From: Bradyrhizobium erythrophlei
GTDB lineage: Bacteria; Pseudomonadota; Alphaproteobacteria; Rhizobiales; Xanthobacteraceae
Reading direction: 5' to 3'
NCBI GenBank assembly: GCA_900129675.1
Contig: FSRD01000001.1
Coordinates: 6,623,501-6,687,500 of the forward strand
Length of the DNA: 64,000 nt
Part shown: positions 46,636 through 56,234 of the stretch, piece by piece
Layout of the letters: each line of letters begins with the position of its first letter
Numbering within the stretch: the stretch's first letter is position 1
Made by a program: the position numbers and the translations under genes
The notes under the pieces: model-generated
Databases searched by the model: none
Seen by the model: only the letters and a program-made list of their open reading frames with translations
Told to the model about the DNA's origin: nothing

Positions 46636-46986
46636 ATGATTGCGGTGATCTTCGAAGTCTGGCCGAAGCCGGAACACAAGCAGCAGTATCTGGACCTCGC
46701 CGCGGAGCTGCGGCCGATCCTCCAGACGATCGACGGCTTCATCTCGGTCGAACGGTTCGAGAGCCTGACCGAGAAGGGCAAGATCCTGTCGCTGTCGTTC
46801 TTCCGCGATGAAGCCGCGGTGGAGGCGTGGCGCAATATCCCGCAGCATCGCCGGACGCAAGGCATGGGCCGCTCAAGGATATTCCAAGACTACCGGCTGC
46901 GCATTGCCGGCGTGATCCGCGACTACGGCATGAACGATCGTGCGCAGGCGCCAACAGACAGCCGCGCCGTGCACGAGGCGCACTAG
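46636..46986 (+). CDS. antibiotic biosynthesis monooxygenase-like protein
   Basis: 116 residues. MIAVIFEVWPKPEHKQQYLD, GFISVERFESLTEKGKILSL and SFFRDEAAVEAWRNIPQHRR are typical of the ABM domain, a dimeric ferredoxin-like barrel. Members act on small aromatic compounds or haem, or have unknown roles. CAGGGAGAG ribosome binding site. Between the NIPSNAP gene and the ICL/PEP-mutase-type gene. Confidence 0.82.
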   Translation: MIAVIFEVWPKPEHKQQYLDLAAELRPILQTIDGFISVERFESLTEKGKILSLSFFRDEAAVEAWRNIPQHRRTQGMGRSRIFQDYRLRIAGVIRDYGMNDRAQAPTDSRAVHEAH

Positions 46987-47040
46987 CGGCGCCACGGGCA
47001 CACACCTATCTTTGCCAGCCAGATATCAGGGAGAGAAACC

Positions 47041-47856
47041 ATGCCGGTTACGACCGCGGACAAGCGCGCCACGTTCAAGAAGATGCACGAGAGCGGATGC
47101 TTCATCATTCCCAATCCGTTTGATGCCGGCAGCGCCCGCGCGCTGCAGCATCTCGGCTTCAAGGCGCTTGCCTCCACCAGCGCAGGCTTTGCCTGGACCA
47201 TCGCGAAGGCCGACAACCGCGTCACCGTCGATGAGGTCTGCGATCATCTCGCCGCGCTGTGCGCGGCGGTCGATCTGCCCGTGAATGCGGATTTCGAAGG
47301 CGGCTTTGCCGTCGAGCCGGAAAAAGTCGGCGCCAACGTCGCGCGCGGCGTGAAGACCGGCGTCGCCGGGCTGTCGATCGAGGATTCCACCGGCGATGCC
47401 GCGAATCCGCTGTTCGAATCGAAACTGGCGGTCGAGCGCATCAAGGCCGCCCGCAAGGCGATCGATGCCAACCACAACGGCGTCCTGCTGACCGGCCGCT
47501 GTGAAGGTTTTCTGTGGGGCGTAACCGATCTGAACCTGGTGATCGACCGGCTGAAAGCCTACTCGGACGCGGGCGCCGATTGCCTTTATGCGCCGGGCAT
47601 CAAGACCAGGGAGCAGATCGCAGCCGTGGTGAAGGCGGTGCATCCGAAGCCGGTCAATCTCCTGATCGGCGCGTCCGGCCTGTCGCTGAAAGAGGCCGCC
47701 GATCTCGGCGTGCGCCGCATCAGCGTCGGCGGGTCGCTGGCGCGCTCGGCCTGGGGCGGGTTCATGAAGGCCGCGCGCGAGATGGCGGAGCAGGGCACGT
47801 TTAGCGAGCTTGCCAACGGTTATTCCGGCGGCGAATTGAACAAGATGTTCAAGTGA
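47041..47856 (+). CDS. isocitrate lyase/PEP mutase superfamily enzyme
   Basis: 271 residues. TIM-barrel phosphonopyruvate-hydrolase/oxaloacetate-decarboxylase-like: IPNPFDAGSARALQHLGFKA, metal-binding NADFEGGF, GLSIEDSTGD and LTGRCEGFLWG. The KKCGH catalytic loop of isocitrate lyase is absent, so C-C lyase or hydrolase activity on a small 2-oxo acid is likely, exact substrate unknown. AGGGAGAGAAACC precedes the start. Confidence 0.88.
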   Translation: MPVTTADKRATFKKMHESGCFIIPNPFDAGSARALQHLGFKALASTSAGFAWTIAKADNRVTVDEVCDHLAALCAAVDLPVNADFEGGFAVEPEKVGANVARGVKTGVAGLSIEDSTGDAANPLFESKLAVERIKAARKAIDANHNGVLLTGRCEGFLWGVTDLNLVIDRLKAYSDAGADCLYAPGIKTREQIAAVVKAVHPKPVNLLIGASGLSLKEAADLGVRRISVGGSLARSAWGGFMKAAREMAEQGTFSELANGYSGGELNKMFK

Positions 47857-47860
47857 TGTG

Positions 47861-47899
47861 AAAAAACGCAACGGGCAATCGATGCCCGTTGTGTTGTAT
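47861..47899. terminator. bidirectional terminator after the ICL/PEP-mutase-type gene
   Basis: CAACGGGCA (47869-47877) pairs with TGCCCGTTG (47883-47891). The AAAAAA on its left forms a U tract for the minus-strand transcript coming from the neighbouring gene; on the plus strand TGTTGTATT is weaker. Confidence 0.7.
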
Positions 47900-47918
47900 T
47901 GGATCGACCGGTCGGACG

Positions 47919-48332
47919 TTACTTGCTGGCCGGCGGACTGTCCGTCTTGTTCATATCCGTGCTGGCCGGCGGGGTCGCCGGACGTGCCGGAGCAGCGCCC
48001 GTGGTCATGCCGGGCTGGTTGTTGACACGGGGCGTCACGTCACGCATGCCGGGAGGGGCTGCGGGCGGATTGGCCGGTTGGGTCTGCGCGGTCTGGCTAG
48101 CTGGCGTGGTGCCGGCCTGGTTGATGCTGCTGTTGTTCAGTCCATAGAACACGGCGCCAAGCACCACGGCGATGGCGAGCGCGAACATCGCGACCTTGGC
48201 GTTGCTGGCCCGGCCCTCGGTGAGCTCCGGATCGGGCTGGATCTCATTGTCGAGACTGTTGAGACGCGCCTGCCGGCGGATTTCGTCGTCGGTCAAACCG
48301 GTGCGGTCGGGATCGTTCCGTTGGTAGGACAT
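47919..48332 (-). CDS. hypothetical single-pass membrane protein
   Basis: 137 residues: hydrophilic N-terminus (MSYQRNDPDRTGLTDDEIRR), one membrane helix (AMFALAIAVVLGAVFYGL, about 48-65) and a low-complexity Pro/Ala/Thr/Asn tail likely in the periplasm. CGGAGGAAC precedes the start. No family function known. Confidence 0.7.
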   Translation of the reverse strand: MSYQRNDPDRTGLTDDEIRRQARLNSLDNEIQPDPELTEGRASNAKVAMFALAIAVVLGAVFYGLNNSSINQAGTTPASQTAQTQPANPPAAPPGMRDVTPRVNNQPGMTTGAAPARPATPPASTDMNKTDSPPASK

Positions 48333-48476
48333 GGATAAGTTCCTCCGTTAGCGCCCCAAAGCTAATCGCGGAGGACAATAGCTGGCGCGGACGGAGGTTC
48401 CGGGTAATCTTGCAACCTGTGCCTGATGGAACCTGGAATCACTTCCAAGTTCCAACCCACTCCATGAGGTTTCTCG

Positions 48477-49124
48477 ATGTGGACCCTGCCGCCAACCGAT
48501 TCGGTCCTGCAAATCCTGTCGTTCGTGGCGGTCGCAGCCCAGGCGATGACAGCGGCATTGGCCGCCGGCAAGCGCAGCATGGATTGGGCCGGCGTCTGCA
48601 TGCTCGGGTGTATCACCGCGCTTGGGGGCGGCACCATCCGCGACGTCCTGCTCGGGCACTATCCGCTGGTCTGGGTGCAGCATCCGTCCTACCTGCTGCT
48701 GGCGGCGGGAGCGGCGTTCGTGACCATCCTGATCGCCCGCCTGGTGTATCGGCTGAACGCGGCGTTCCTGGTTCTCGATGCGATCGGCCTCGTGGTCTAC
48801 ACCATGGCCGGTTGCGACGTGGCCTGGCAGGTCGATGCTTCGTTGCCGCTGGTGATCGTGGTGGTGGCGGGGATGATCACCGGCTGCGCCGGCGGCGTGC
48901 TGCGCGACATCCTCTGCAACGACGTGCCGCTGCTGTTCCGCAGCGAACTCTATGCCAGCGTCTCCGTCGTCACCGGGCTGTTCTACGCCACCGCCTTCGG
49001 GCTGAAGCTGAATGACCAGGTCTGGACCGTGCTGACCTTCGTGCTCGGCCTGACGTTTCGTCTGCTGGCGATCCGCTACAAATGGGAGATGCCGAAATTC
49101 GTCTTCAGCGGCGACCAGCGCTGA
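48477..49124 (+). CDS. TRIC-type (UPF0126) trimeric cation channel protein
   Basis: 215 residues with seven predicted membrane helices in two homologous halves, each with the signature turn: GGGTIRDVLLG near residue 51 and GGVLRDILCN near residue 140. Prokaryotic TRIC homologues form K+-permeable trimers. The ATG is preceded by weak purines (ATGAGGTTTCTCG). Confidence 0.88.
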   Translation: MWTLPPTDSVLQILSFVAVAAQAMTAALAAGKRSMDWAGVCMLGCITALGGGTIRDVLLGHYPLVWVQHPSYLLLAAGAAFVTILIARLVYRLNAAFLVLDAIGLVVYTMAGCDVAWQVDASLPLVIVVVAGMITGCAGGVLRDILCNDVPLLFRSELYASVSVVTGLFYATAFGLKLNDQVWTVLTFVLGLTFRLLAIRYKWEMPKFVFSGDQR

Positions 49125-49126
49125 AA

Positions 49127-49327
49127 GTCTGCGTTCCCCGGATGCTGCGCAGCGCTACCAGCGCGTTTACGCGCGTCTTCGACGCGCTTTGGCTTGCGGC
49201 GTGATGCGCTGCTGATCCGGGGTCCAGCTTGACTGGAAAAGTGTGGGTCCCGGCTCTGCGGAGCCATAGCGCGTCGAAGACGCGCGTGAACGCGCTGGTG
49301 GCGCGCTGCACCGCGTCCGGGACACGA
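49127..49327. repeat. long dispersed repeat, first copy
   Basis: About 200 bases with arms GCGCGTTTACGCGCGTCTTC / GAAGACGCGCGTGAACGCGC and the block GGTCCCGGCTCTGCGGAGCC, ending CGCTGCACCGCGTCCGGGAC-ACG. A second, shorter version lies at 59155-59306. Confidence 0.75.
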
Positions 49328-49337
49328 TTACTTCCGT

Positions 49338-50543
49338 CTACTTGCGCCGCGCTTTGGCGACCTGATCCGGTGTCACCGCCGGCGCCGCGTTGCCCCAGGA
49401 ATTGCGGATGTAGGTGGTGACATCGGCGATCTCCTGGTCCGACCATTTGGCGGCATAGGCCGGCATCGATCCTTTGTTGGGCGCACGCGGCGTCGTGATG
49501 GTTTGTGCGCCATCGAGGATGACGCGCAGCGTGCTCAAAGGATCGGCCGACTGCAGATTGGCGTTGCCCGGCAACGGCGGATAGATCCGCGGCGCGCTGG
49601 ACCCATCGAGTTCGTGGCAGGCGACGCAGGCGCCCCGGTAGAGTTTCTCACCGTCAGCCATTTGCGCCGGCGGGGGCGGGGACACGGCGGGCTCCGGCGG
49701 CCCTGCGGGCAAATCCTTGAGGTAGACGGCGATCGCCCTGACATCCGTATCGCTCATCCTGGAGGTTGAATTGAGCACGACCTCCGACATCAATTCGCCG
49801 GCGTGGCTGCGGCCGTTGCGGCCGCTCTGCAGATATTCGGCGATATCGTCGGCGCTCCACGATTTCAGGCCGCTGCGTTCGGCGCCGTCGAGCCGCGGCG
49901 CGAACATGCCGTCGACCTGTCCGCCGGCGAATGGCTGGCCGCGTTTGTCGGCGCCCAGCATGTTCTTCGGCGTATGGCAGGCGCCGCAATGGCCGGCGCC
50001 CTCGACGAGATAGCGACCGCGATTCCACGCCGCGCTCTTCGACTGGTCCGGCATCAATATTCCGGGCTTGAAGAACAGCAGATTCCAGCCGCGCATCACG
50101 ATCCGGTAGTTCAGCGGCCAGCGCAGTTCTGCCGGCTTCGGCGTGTTGCGGACCGGCGTCAGCGTCGCGAGATAGGCGCGGATCGCCAAAATGTCGTCGC
50201 GGATCAGTTTGGTGAAGTTGGGATAGGGAAACGCCGGGTAGTAACGCGAGCCGTCTCGGGCGACGCCATAGCGCAGCGCGCGATAAAACTCCTCGTCGCT
50301 CCAGGCCCCGATGCCGGTATCGCGGTCCGGGGTCAGGTTGGGCGAATAAATCGCGCCAAACGGCGTATCGATCCGTTTTCCGCCTGCGAACGGTTTTGCG
50401 GGATCGGCGGTATGGCAGCTCGCGCAATCGCCGGCGTCCGTCAGCGCCTTGCCGCGGGCGATGACCTCGGCCGAGGGCTCGGCGCGGCCTTCGCCGGAGA
50501 CGAGCGCAGTGCACAAGAGGAAACAAACGAGAATCGCCCGCAT
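49338..50543 (-). CDS. secreted tri-haem cytochrome c
   Basis: 401 residues; signal peptide MRAILVCFLLCTALVSGEGR. Three c-type haem motifs: CASCH (~40), CGACH (~190) and CVACH (~320), the arrangement of the cytochrome c subunit of membrane-bound alcohol, aldehyde or gluconate dehydrogenases. It would pass electrons from a periplasmic dehydrogenase to the quinone pool or oxidase. No catalytic subunit gene is adjacent, so its partner is unknown. Confidence 0.9.
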   Translation of the reverse strand: MRAILVCFLLCTALVSGEGRAEPSAEVIARGKALTDAGDCASCHTADPAKPFAGGKRIDTPFGAIYSPNLTPDRDTGIGAWSDEEFYRALRYGVARDGSRYYPAFPYPNFTKLIRDDILAIRAYLATLTPVRNTPKPAELRWPLNYRIVMRGWNLLFFKPGILMPDQSKSAAWNRGRYLVEGAGHCGACHTPKNMLGADKRGQPFAGGQVDGMFAPRLDGAERSGLKSWSADDIAEYLQSGRNGRSHAGELMSEVVLNSTSRMSDTDVRAIAVYLKDLPAGPPEPAVSPPPPAQMADGEKLYRGACVACHELDGSSAPRIYPPLPGNANLQSADPLSTLRVILDGAQTITTPRAPNKGSMPAYAAKWSDQEIADVTTYIRNSWGNAAPAVTPDQVAKARRK

Positions 50544-50852
50544 GATCTGCTGTCGTCCCTGCACCGATTGACCTTCCAAGGCATTATAGCGTGAAAGCGA
50601 GCGTGATGCCGACGCCACGCCGTTTCGCGCCGGGGCTCCCGGACGACACAAACCGAAAAAGGCAGCGGTTATTCCCAACACGAAATTGCGATCTTTGAAA
50701 GCGGGGCTCGTTTGCCCAGAATTGTAGTGCGCGAGAGGAAAAATCCGACATAGACTGGTTCTAACAAGTTCAGATGACTAGCTAAAAAGTGTCGTCGCGA
50801 CCAAGGCTTACGCGACCAGAGATTACCAAGACCAAGACTTTAAGAGGGCGGA
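50544..50852. other. divergent spacer between cytochrome c and ferredoxin oxidoreductase genes
   Basis: About 310 bases without a convincing gene. It holds the divergent start regions; a purine-rich AAGAGGGCGG just before 50853 is the oxidoreductase ribosome binding site. No clear operator or terminator found. Confidence 0.4.
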
Positions 50853-53800
50853 ATGGGAATCAACCAGGGTCCGATCAGTCTCGACCAGAAGTACACCCAA
50901 GGGACCGGCCACATCTTCCTGACCGGCATTCAGGCGCTGGTCCGCTTGCCGATGGCGCAAATCCGCCGCGACCGGGCCGCCGGCCTCAACACCGCAGGCT
51001 TCATTTCCGGCTATCGCGGCTCCCCGCTCGGCGGCTACGACCAGCAGCTGTTCGCCGCTCGAAAGCACCTCGAGCAATACAACATCAAGTTCCAGCCCGG
51101 CGTGAACGAGGATCTCGCGGCCACCGCGATCTGGGGCTCGCAGCAGCTTAACCTCTCACCCGGCGCCAAACATGATGGCGTGGTCGGCATCTGGTACGGC
51201 AAGGGCCCCGGCGTCGATCGCTGCGGCGACGTCTTCCGCCACGGCAATGCGGCGGGATCAGCGAAAAACGGCGGCGTGCTGTGTCTGGCCGGCGACGACC
51301 ACGGCGCCAAATCTTCCACCGTCCCGCATCAGTCGGACCACGCCTTCATCTCCGCGCTGATGCCCTATCTCTATCCCTCCAGCATCCATGAAATGATCGA
51401 GATGGGCCTGCTGGGGATCGCGATGTCGCGTTACAGCGGTTGCTGGGTCGGCATGAAGGTGATCACCGAGACGGTCGAGACCACCGCCGAGATCGACCTC
51501 ACCGACGAGATGACGCCCTTCATCATCCCGACCGATTTCGAGATGCCCGAGGGTGGCCTCAATCTGCGCTGGCCCGACGACCGCTATGCCCAGGACCGGC
51601 GCTTACAGGACTACAAGGGCTTTGCCGCGATCGCCTTTGCCCGCGCCAACAAGGTCAACCGTGTCACCATGGATTCGCCGAATGCCCGCTACGGCATCAT
51701 GGCGTCAGGCAAGAGCTATGAGGACATCAGGCAGGCGCTGCGCGAACTCGGCGTGACGCCGGAAGTCGCCGCCAAGATCGGGCTTCGGCTGTACAAGATC
51801 GGCATGCCCTGGCCGCTGGAGCCGGAAGGCGTGCGGCAGTTCGCGGTCGGGCTCGAGGAAATCTTCATCATCGAGGAACGTCGCGAGATCGTCGAAAATC
51901 AGGTCAAGCAGGAGCTGTTCAACTGGCGCGACGACGTGCGGCCCCGCATCATCGGCAAGATGGACGATCACGACAAGCGCTTCCTGCCGTTCGCGGAAGA
52001 ACTGAGTGTCGCGTCGCTGGCAAGCTCGCTGACCGAACGGCTGCTTCGACTTAATCTCAACCCGGAAATCGCAGCCATGCTGCGCGCCAAGGCCGACTGG
52101 TTCAACGGCCGCCAGGCCAGCCAGATGCAGGCCGTCGCCCCGATCACCCGCACACCGTATTTCTGCTCGGGCTGCCCGCACAACACCTCGACAAAAGTCC
52201 CGGAAGGCAGCCGCGCCTTTGCCGGCATCGGCTGCCACTTCATGGCGCTGTGGATGGACCGCTCGACCGAGACCTTTACCCATATGGGCGGTGAGGGCGT
52301 GCCGTGGGTCGGCGTCGCGCCGTTCACCAAGGAAGAGCACGTATTCGCCAATCTGGGCGACGGCACTTACTTCCACTCCGGCAGCCTCGCGATCCGTCAG
52401 GCGATCGCCTCCGGCGCCAACATCACCTACAAGATCCTCTATAACGACGCGACCGCGATGACCGGCGGCCAGCATGTCGACGGCGAATTGTCGCCGCAGC
52501 AGATCACCTTCCAGCTCCACTCCGAAGGCATCCGCGACATCTATCTGGTCTCCGAAAATCCCGACGCCTACCCGGCGAACGAAATCGCGCCCGGCGTCAA
52601 GACCGCGCATCGCGATGAACTCGACACCGTTCAGAAGACGCTGCGCAAGGTCAAGGGCGCCTCCGCGATCGTGTTCGTGCAGACCTGCGCCGCCGAAAAG
52701 CGCCGCCGCCGCAAACGCGGCACCATGGAGGATCCGGCGCGCCGCGTCCTGATCAATCCCGCGGTGTGCGAGGGCTGCGGCGACTGCTCGGTGCAATCGA
52801 ACTGCATTTCGGTCGAGCCGCTGGAAACCGAGATGGGACGCAAGCGCGCCATCAACCAGTCCACCTGCAACAAGGACTATTCTTGCCTGAAGGGTTTTTG
52901 CCCGTCCTTCGTCACCGTCGACGGCGGCAAGCTGCGCCGCCGCGTGCCGGCCGGGGTCGGCGATATCGGCGATCTGCCCGAACCGGCCTCAAGGCCCTCG
53001 CTGGAGCGGCCCTATAACGTCGCCGTCGGTGGCGTCGGCGGCACCGGCGTGCTGACGATCGGCGCACTGCTCGGCATGGCCGCGCATATCGAGGGCAAGG
53101 CCAGCATGATCCTGGACATGTCCGGCCTCGCGCAGAAGGGTGGCGCGGTGCTCAGCCACGTCCGGCTGTCCGAACACACCGCTGACGTCACCTGTTCGCG
53201 CATCGTCACGGGTACGGCCGATCTCGTGCTTGCCGCGGACGAAGTGGTGGCGGCCGCCAAGGAAACCATCACGCTCTGCGAATCCAGCCGCACCACCGGC
53301 GTCATCAACACCCACCTCATCCCGATCGCCGACTTCATCCTCAACCGCGATTTCAATTTCCAGGCGCGCAAGGTCAACGGCGTGCTTGAAACAGCGCTGC
53401 GGAAGGATTCTTCGTTCTTCGATTTCACAAAACCCGCCGAAGTGCTGCTCGGCGATTCCATCGCCACCAACATGATGATGATGGGATTTGCCTATCAGAA
53501 AGGCCTGCTGCCGCTGTCGGCCACGTCGATCGAGCAGGCGATCGAGGTCAATGGCGTTGCGATCAAGTTGAATATCCAGGCGTTCCAGTTGGGCCGTCTG
53601 GCCGCGGCCGATCCGGCGCGCCTGATCGCGATGATGAAGGACCAGGACGAGACGGCGGCGCCGAAGACGCTGGATGCGATGTCGCTGGACGAGATCATCG
53701 CCCACCGCAGCGCGCTGCTGACGGATTACCAGAACGCGGGGCTTGCCGAGCGTTACCGCAAGCTGGTGACACAGGTGCGCGACGCCGCAACGACCGGCGG

Positions 53801-54344
53801 CTATGGCGAGGCATTGCCGCGCGCGGTGGCGATCAACTATGCAAAACTGCTCGCCTACAAGGACGAATACGAGGTGGCGCGGCTCTACACCGACGGCCGG
53901 TTCGAAAAGCAGCTCCGCGACCAGTTCGAGGGCGATTTCAAGTTCAGCTTCAACCTCGCGCCGCCATTTTTGGCGCGCGGCGTCGATGCGTTGGGTCGGC
54001 CCGGCAAGCGCGCCTTCGGTCCGTGGATGATGACGGCGTTCCGAATCCTCGCGAAGATGCGTGGCCTGCGCGGCACCGCGTTCGATATCTTCGGCCAGAC
54101 CGCCGACCGCAAGCTCGAGCGCGATCTGATCGTGGGTTACGAGAAGGATGTCGCGACCGTGCTCGGCCTGCTGTCGCCGCTGACGCTGGATACGGCTGTG
54201 GAAATCCTCTCGTTGCCCGACCGCATCCGCGGCTACGGCCCGGTGAAGGAAAAGGCGGTGCAAGACGCCAAAGCGCGCTATGCGCAGTTGGCGGCCGATC
54301 TCGTCAACCCGCCGCCCGCGCCAAGGCAAATCGCGGCGGAATAG
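50853..54344 (+). CDS. single-chain indolepyruvate:ferredoxin oxidoreductase
   Basis: 1,163 residues joining all domains of a 2-oxoacid:ferredoxin oxidoreductase: N-terminal TPP-dependent pyrimidine-binding part (SGYRGSPLGGYDQQLFAAR), the TPP/Mg part with FCSGCPHNTSTK (~436) and GDGTYFHSG (~505), a Cys cluster region CEGCGDCSVQSNC...CNKDYSCLKGFC (~636-680) and the C-terminal gamma domain VGGVGGTGVLTIGALLGMAA (~723). Such proteins oxidatively decarboxylate aryl pyruvates to aryl-acetyl-CoA with ferredoxin. Start has GAGGGCGGA upstream. Confidence 0.92.
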   Translation: MGINQGPISLDQKYTQGTGHIFLTGIQALVRLPMAQIRRDRAAGLNTAGFISGYRGSPLGGYDQQLFAARKHLEQYNIKFQPGVNEDLAATAIWGSQQLNLSPGAKHDGVVGIWYGKGPGVDRCGDVFRHGNAAGSAKNGGVLCLAGDDHGAKSSTVPHQSDHAFISALMPYLYPSSIHEMIEMGLLGIAMSRYSGCWVGMKVITETVETTAEIDLTDEMTPFIIPTDFEMPEGGLNLRWPDDRYAQDRRLQDYKGFAAIAFARANKVNRVTMDSPNARYGIMASGKSYEDIRQALRELGVTPEVAAKIGLRLYKIGMPWPLEPEGVRQFAVGLEEIFIIEERREIVENQVKQELFNWRDDVRPRIIGKMDDHDKRFLPFAEELSVASLASSLTERLLRLNLNPEIAAMLRAKADWFNGRQASQMQAVAPITRTPYFCSGCPHNTSTKVPEGSRAFAGIGCHFMALWMDRSTETFTHMGGEGVPWVGVAPFTKEEHVFANLGDGTYFHSGSLAIRQAIASGANITYKILYNDATAMTGGQHVDGELSPQQITFQLHSEGIRDIYLVSENPDAYPANEIAPGVKTAHRDELDTVQKTLRKVKGASAIVFVQTCAAEKRRRRKRGTMEDPARRVLINPAVCEGCGDCSVQSNCISVEPLETEMGRKRAINQSTCNKDYSCLKGFCPSFVTVDGGKLRRRVPAGVGDIGDLPEPASRPSLERPYNVAVGGVGGTGVLTIGALLGMAAHIEGKASMILDMSGLAQKGGAVLSHVRLSEHTADVTCSRIVTGTADLVLAADEVVAAAKETITLCESSRTTGVINTHLIPIADFILNRDFNFQARKVNGVLETALRKDSSFFDFTKPAEVLLGDSIATNMMMMGFAYQKGLLPLSATSIEQAIEVNGVAIKLNIQAFQLGRLAAADPARLIAMMKDQDETAAPKTLDAMSLDEIIAHRSALLTDYQNAGLAERYRKLVTQVRDAATTGGYGEALPRAVAINYAKLLAYKDEYEVARLYTDGRFEKQLRDQFEGDFKFSFNLAPPFLARGVDALGRPGKRAFGPWMMTAFRILAKMRGLRGTAFDIFGQTADRKLERDLIVGYEKDVATVLGLLSPLTLDTAVEILSLPDRIRGYGPVKEKAVQDAKARYAQLAADLVNPPPAPRQIAAE

Positions 54345-54362
54345 GGGGCGCTCTCACGACGC

Positions 54363-54391
54363 CGTCGTCCCGGCCTTGAGCCGGGACGACG
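54363..54391. repeat. hairpin CGTCGTCCCGGC-CTTGA-GCCGGGACGACG
   Basis: 12-bp perfect stem just after the oxidoreductase gene; shares its arms with the repeat at 41391-41436. Could stabilise or end the 3.5-kb transcript; no T tract. Confidence 0.75.
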
Positions 54392-54639
54392 TAGAGAGAT
54401 ACGACTTCCAGCTGAGTGGCGTGGGCGCGCTTCCACCTTCGCTCGTTGAGCTACGGCGGACAAGTCGCTTTGACTACCTGCAATGCTCCGCGCTGATCCT
54501 CGCGACTGACCGATCCTCGCTCTCGCACCCGCGGCGCGCCACGGTTGTTCGCTAGCAGGCAGGAACACAAAATAAGCGATCAAAGTTATACAGAGGAGCT
54601 GTCGCGCGTAGCCTTTCCACAAGGGACCAGGACCGGGCC

Positions 54640-54851
54640 ATGGCCAAAATGTTCAAGGTTGGCGATCACGTGAGCTAGAATTCGGAAGCCGGACGTGTGC
54701 GCGGAAAAATCGTTAAAGTGCACAAACGAGCCGTCAATTATAAGGGCCACATCCACCGTGCCACGCCGGAGGATCCGCAGTTTGAAATCAAGAGCGACAA
54801 GACCGATCACGTTGCTTGCACAAGGCCCGCGTGTTGAGGCGGCTCGGCTGA
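54640..54851 (+). pseudogene. DUF2945 (HVA1-family) gene with nonsense and frameshift lesions
   Basis: Translation gives MAKMFKVGDHVS, then TAG (54676-54678), then NSEAGRVRGKIVKVHKRAV and PQFEIKSDKTDHVA. Family members have Trp at the TAG position (HVSWNSEAG), a one-base TGG to TAG change. After DHVA the frame goes to a stop at 54837; restoring one base near 54816 gives MHKARVLRRLG and a stop at 54849-54851 overlapping the next gene start (TGATG). Two independent lesions indicate decay. Confidence 0.8.
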
Positions 54852-55438
54852 TGGCCCGGCGTGAATTCGAAAGCACGGCAGCCGCGGCGACGTTTCCGTT
54901 TTTCACGATTGGCCATTCCACGCGCCCGATCGGCGAATTTATCGACTTGCTCACGGCCTCGGAGATCGGCGTCGTCGTCGACGTGCGCACCGTTCCGCGC
55001 TCGCGGACAAATCCGCAATACAATTGCGAAAAGCTTCCCGAGTCATTGTCGGGATTTCAGATCGCATATGAGCATGTCGCCGAACTCGGAGGCCTCCGCG
55101 CACGCGCAAAGGATGTTGCGCCTGAGGTCAATGCCTTCTGGCAGAATCAGAGTTTTCACAACTACGCCGACTATGCGATGAGCGGCAGTTTTCGCTCCGG
55201 CCTCGCCCGGCTCCGCGATCTCGGCCGCGTGCGGCGCTGCGCCGTGATGTGCGCGGAGACAGTGTGGTGGCGGTGCCATCGTCGGATCATCGCGGACTAT
55301 CTGGTCGTTGGTGGCGAGCAGGTGTTTCATATTCTTGGGCCGGGCAAGGTCGCAATAGCGAGCCTGACGCCGGGGGCCCGGGCCGGGCCGGGAGACACAG
55401 TGACCTATCCGCCGCTAGTGGCGGAAGCGAGTCCATGA
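54851..55438 (+). CDS. DUF488 family protein
   Basis: 195 residues. FFTIGHSTRPIGEFIDLLTA, VVVDVRTVPRSRTNPQYNCE and CAVMCAETVWWRCHRRIIAD are hallmark DUF488 blocks (a Cys/His-containing fold, function unknown). The ATG overlaps the ancestral stop of the broken DUF2945 gene, so the pair was once translationally coupled. The C-terminal TPGARAGPGDTVTYPP is variable. Confidence 0.85.
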   Translation: MARREFESTAAAATFPFFTIGHSTRPIGEFIDLLTASEIGVVVDVRTVPRSRTNPQYNCEKLPESLSGFQIAYEHVAELGGLRARAKDVAPEVNAFWQNQSFHNYADYAMSGSFRSGLARLRDLGRVRRCAVMCAETVWWRCHRRIIADYLVVGGEQVFHILGPGKVAIASLTPGARAGPGDTVTYPPLVAEASP

Positions 55439-55689
55439 ATGAATCGGTATTGCGGGCTTAATAGTCCAAGCGAAATGCCTGCAGTGCGGTTGCCGGAGCA
55501 CGGACGTCGCTTTTGGGTCAGTCGCGTCGGTTTTGCGGTGTCGGGGATATGTTCGGTTAGGGGCAAGTTTCGGAAATACTGTTGTCCGGCTTTGCTAATG
55601 AAGACATCGGCCTTGCTCTCGTCTGCCGTCGAACGATTGCCCGACGGGCAAATCACTTCTGATTTTCCGAAATCGTGTCAAGCCCGTGA
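55439..55689. other. non-coding stretch after the DUF488 gene
   Basis: About 250 bases of lower GC without a supported gene, terminator or recognisable repeat. Confidence 0.35.
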
Positions 55690-56230
55690 ATCAAAAATAT
55701 TTTGCTTTTCCTGTTGGCCAAATCAACGGCACATCTGGCGCCATCCCGTCCCGGGAAGAGGGGCGTTGGCCATCGTCACGAACGTGGGGCGGGGTGTGAT
55801 GGACGCGGCAGCGTCGGGCGCAAGTTGTAATTGCAGGGCGGGCTTCGCCCGTGAGCAATCTACGCTGCGCAGACGATCGACGTTGTTGCGTACGGCAAAA
55901 CCGTGTGGTCCTGGCACCCGTTGCTGGTGTCAAGCCGGCGGAGGTTTTCGAGCCCAACCGGGTTTCGCAAAGCCTTCAATCCGCCGGCGACGGTGACAAG
56001 ACGAATTCGTCGCCGAGGAGAGCGCGGCATAAGCCGTAAAGCCATTGCGCAGGGAATGTCGGATTGCCTCCGCTGCCCTGTATGCTCGTGTGCGCATCTT
56101 CTTGTGCACATTGCACACGAGACCGCGGGTGCAGCGTGCATCCGGCATTCCCTGCGCCCTCTCTTTTCGAGAGGTGCGAAAATGACTTCGAAACCTCGGG
56201 CGCATCGCGCCGCGAGAACGTGAATTCATG
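55690..56230. repeat. long degenerate dispersed repeat region
   Basis: Overlapping open frames in several phases here (for example one reading DARCTRGLVCNVHKKMRTRA on the minus strand, and one reading RDGMAPDVPLIWPTGKAKYF) belong to a repeat that is often mis-annotated as small hypothetical genes in Bradyrhizobium-type genomes; this recognition is from memory. Mosaic structure with ATTGCGCAGGGAATGTCGGA and GCATTCCCTGCGC facing each other. No protein is supported. Confidence 0.5.
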
Positions 56231-56234
56231 TTTT

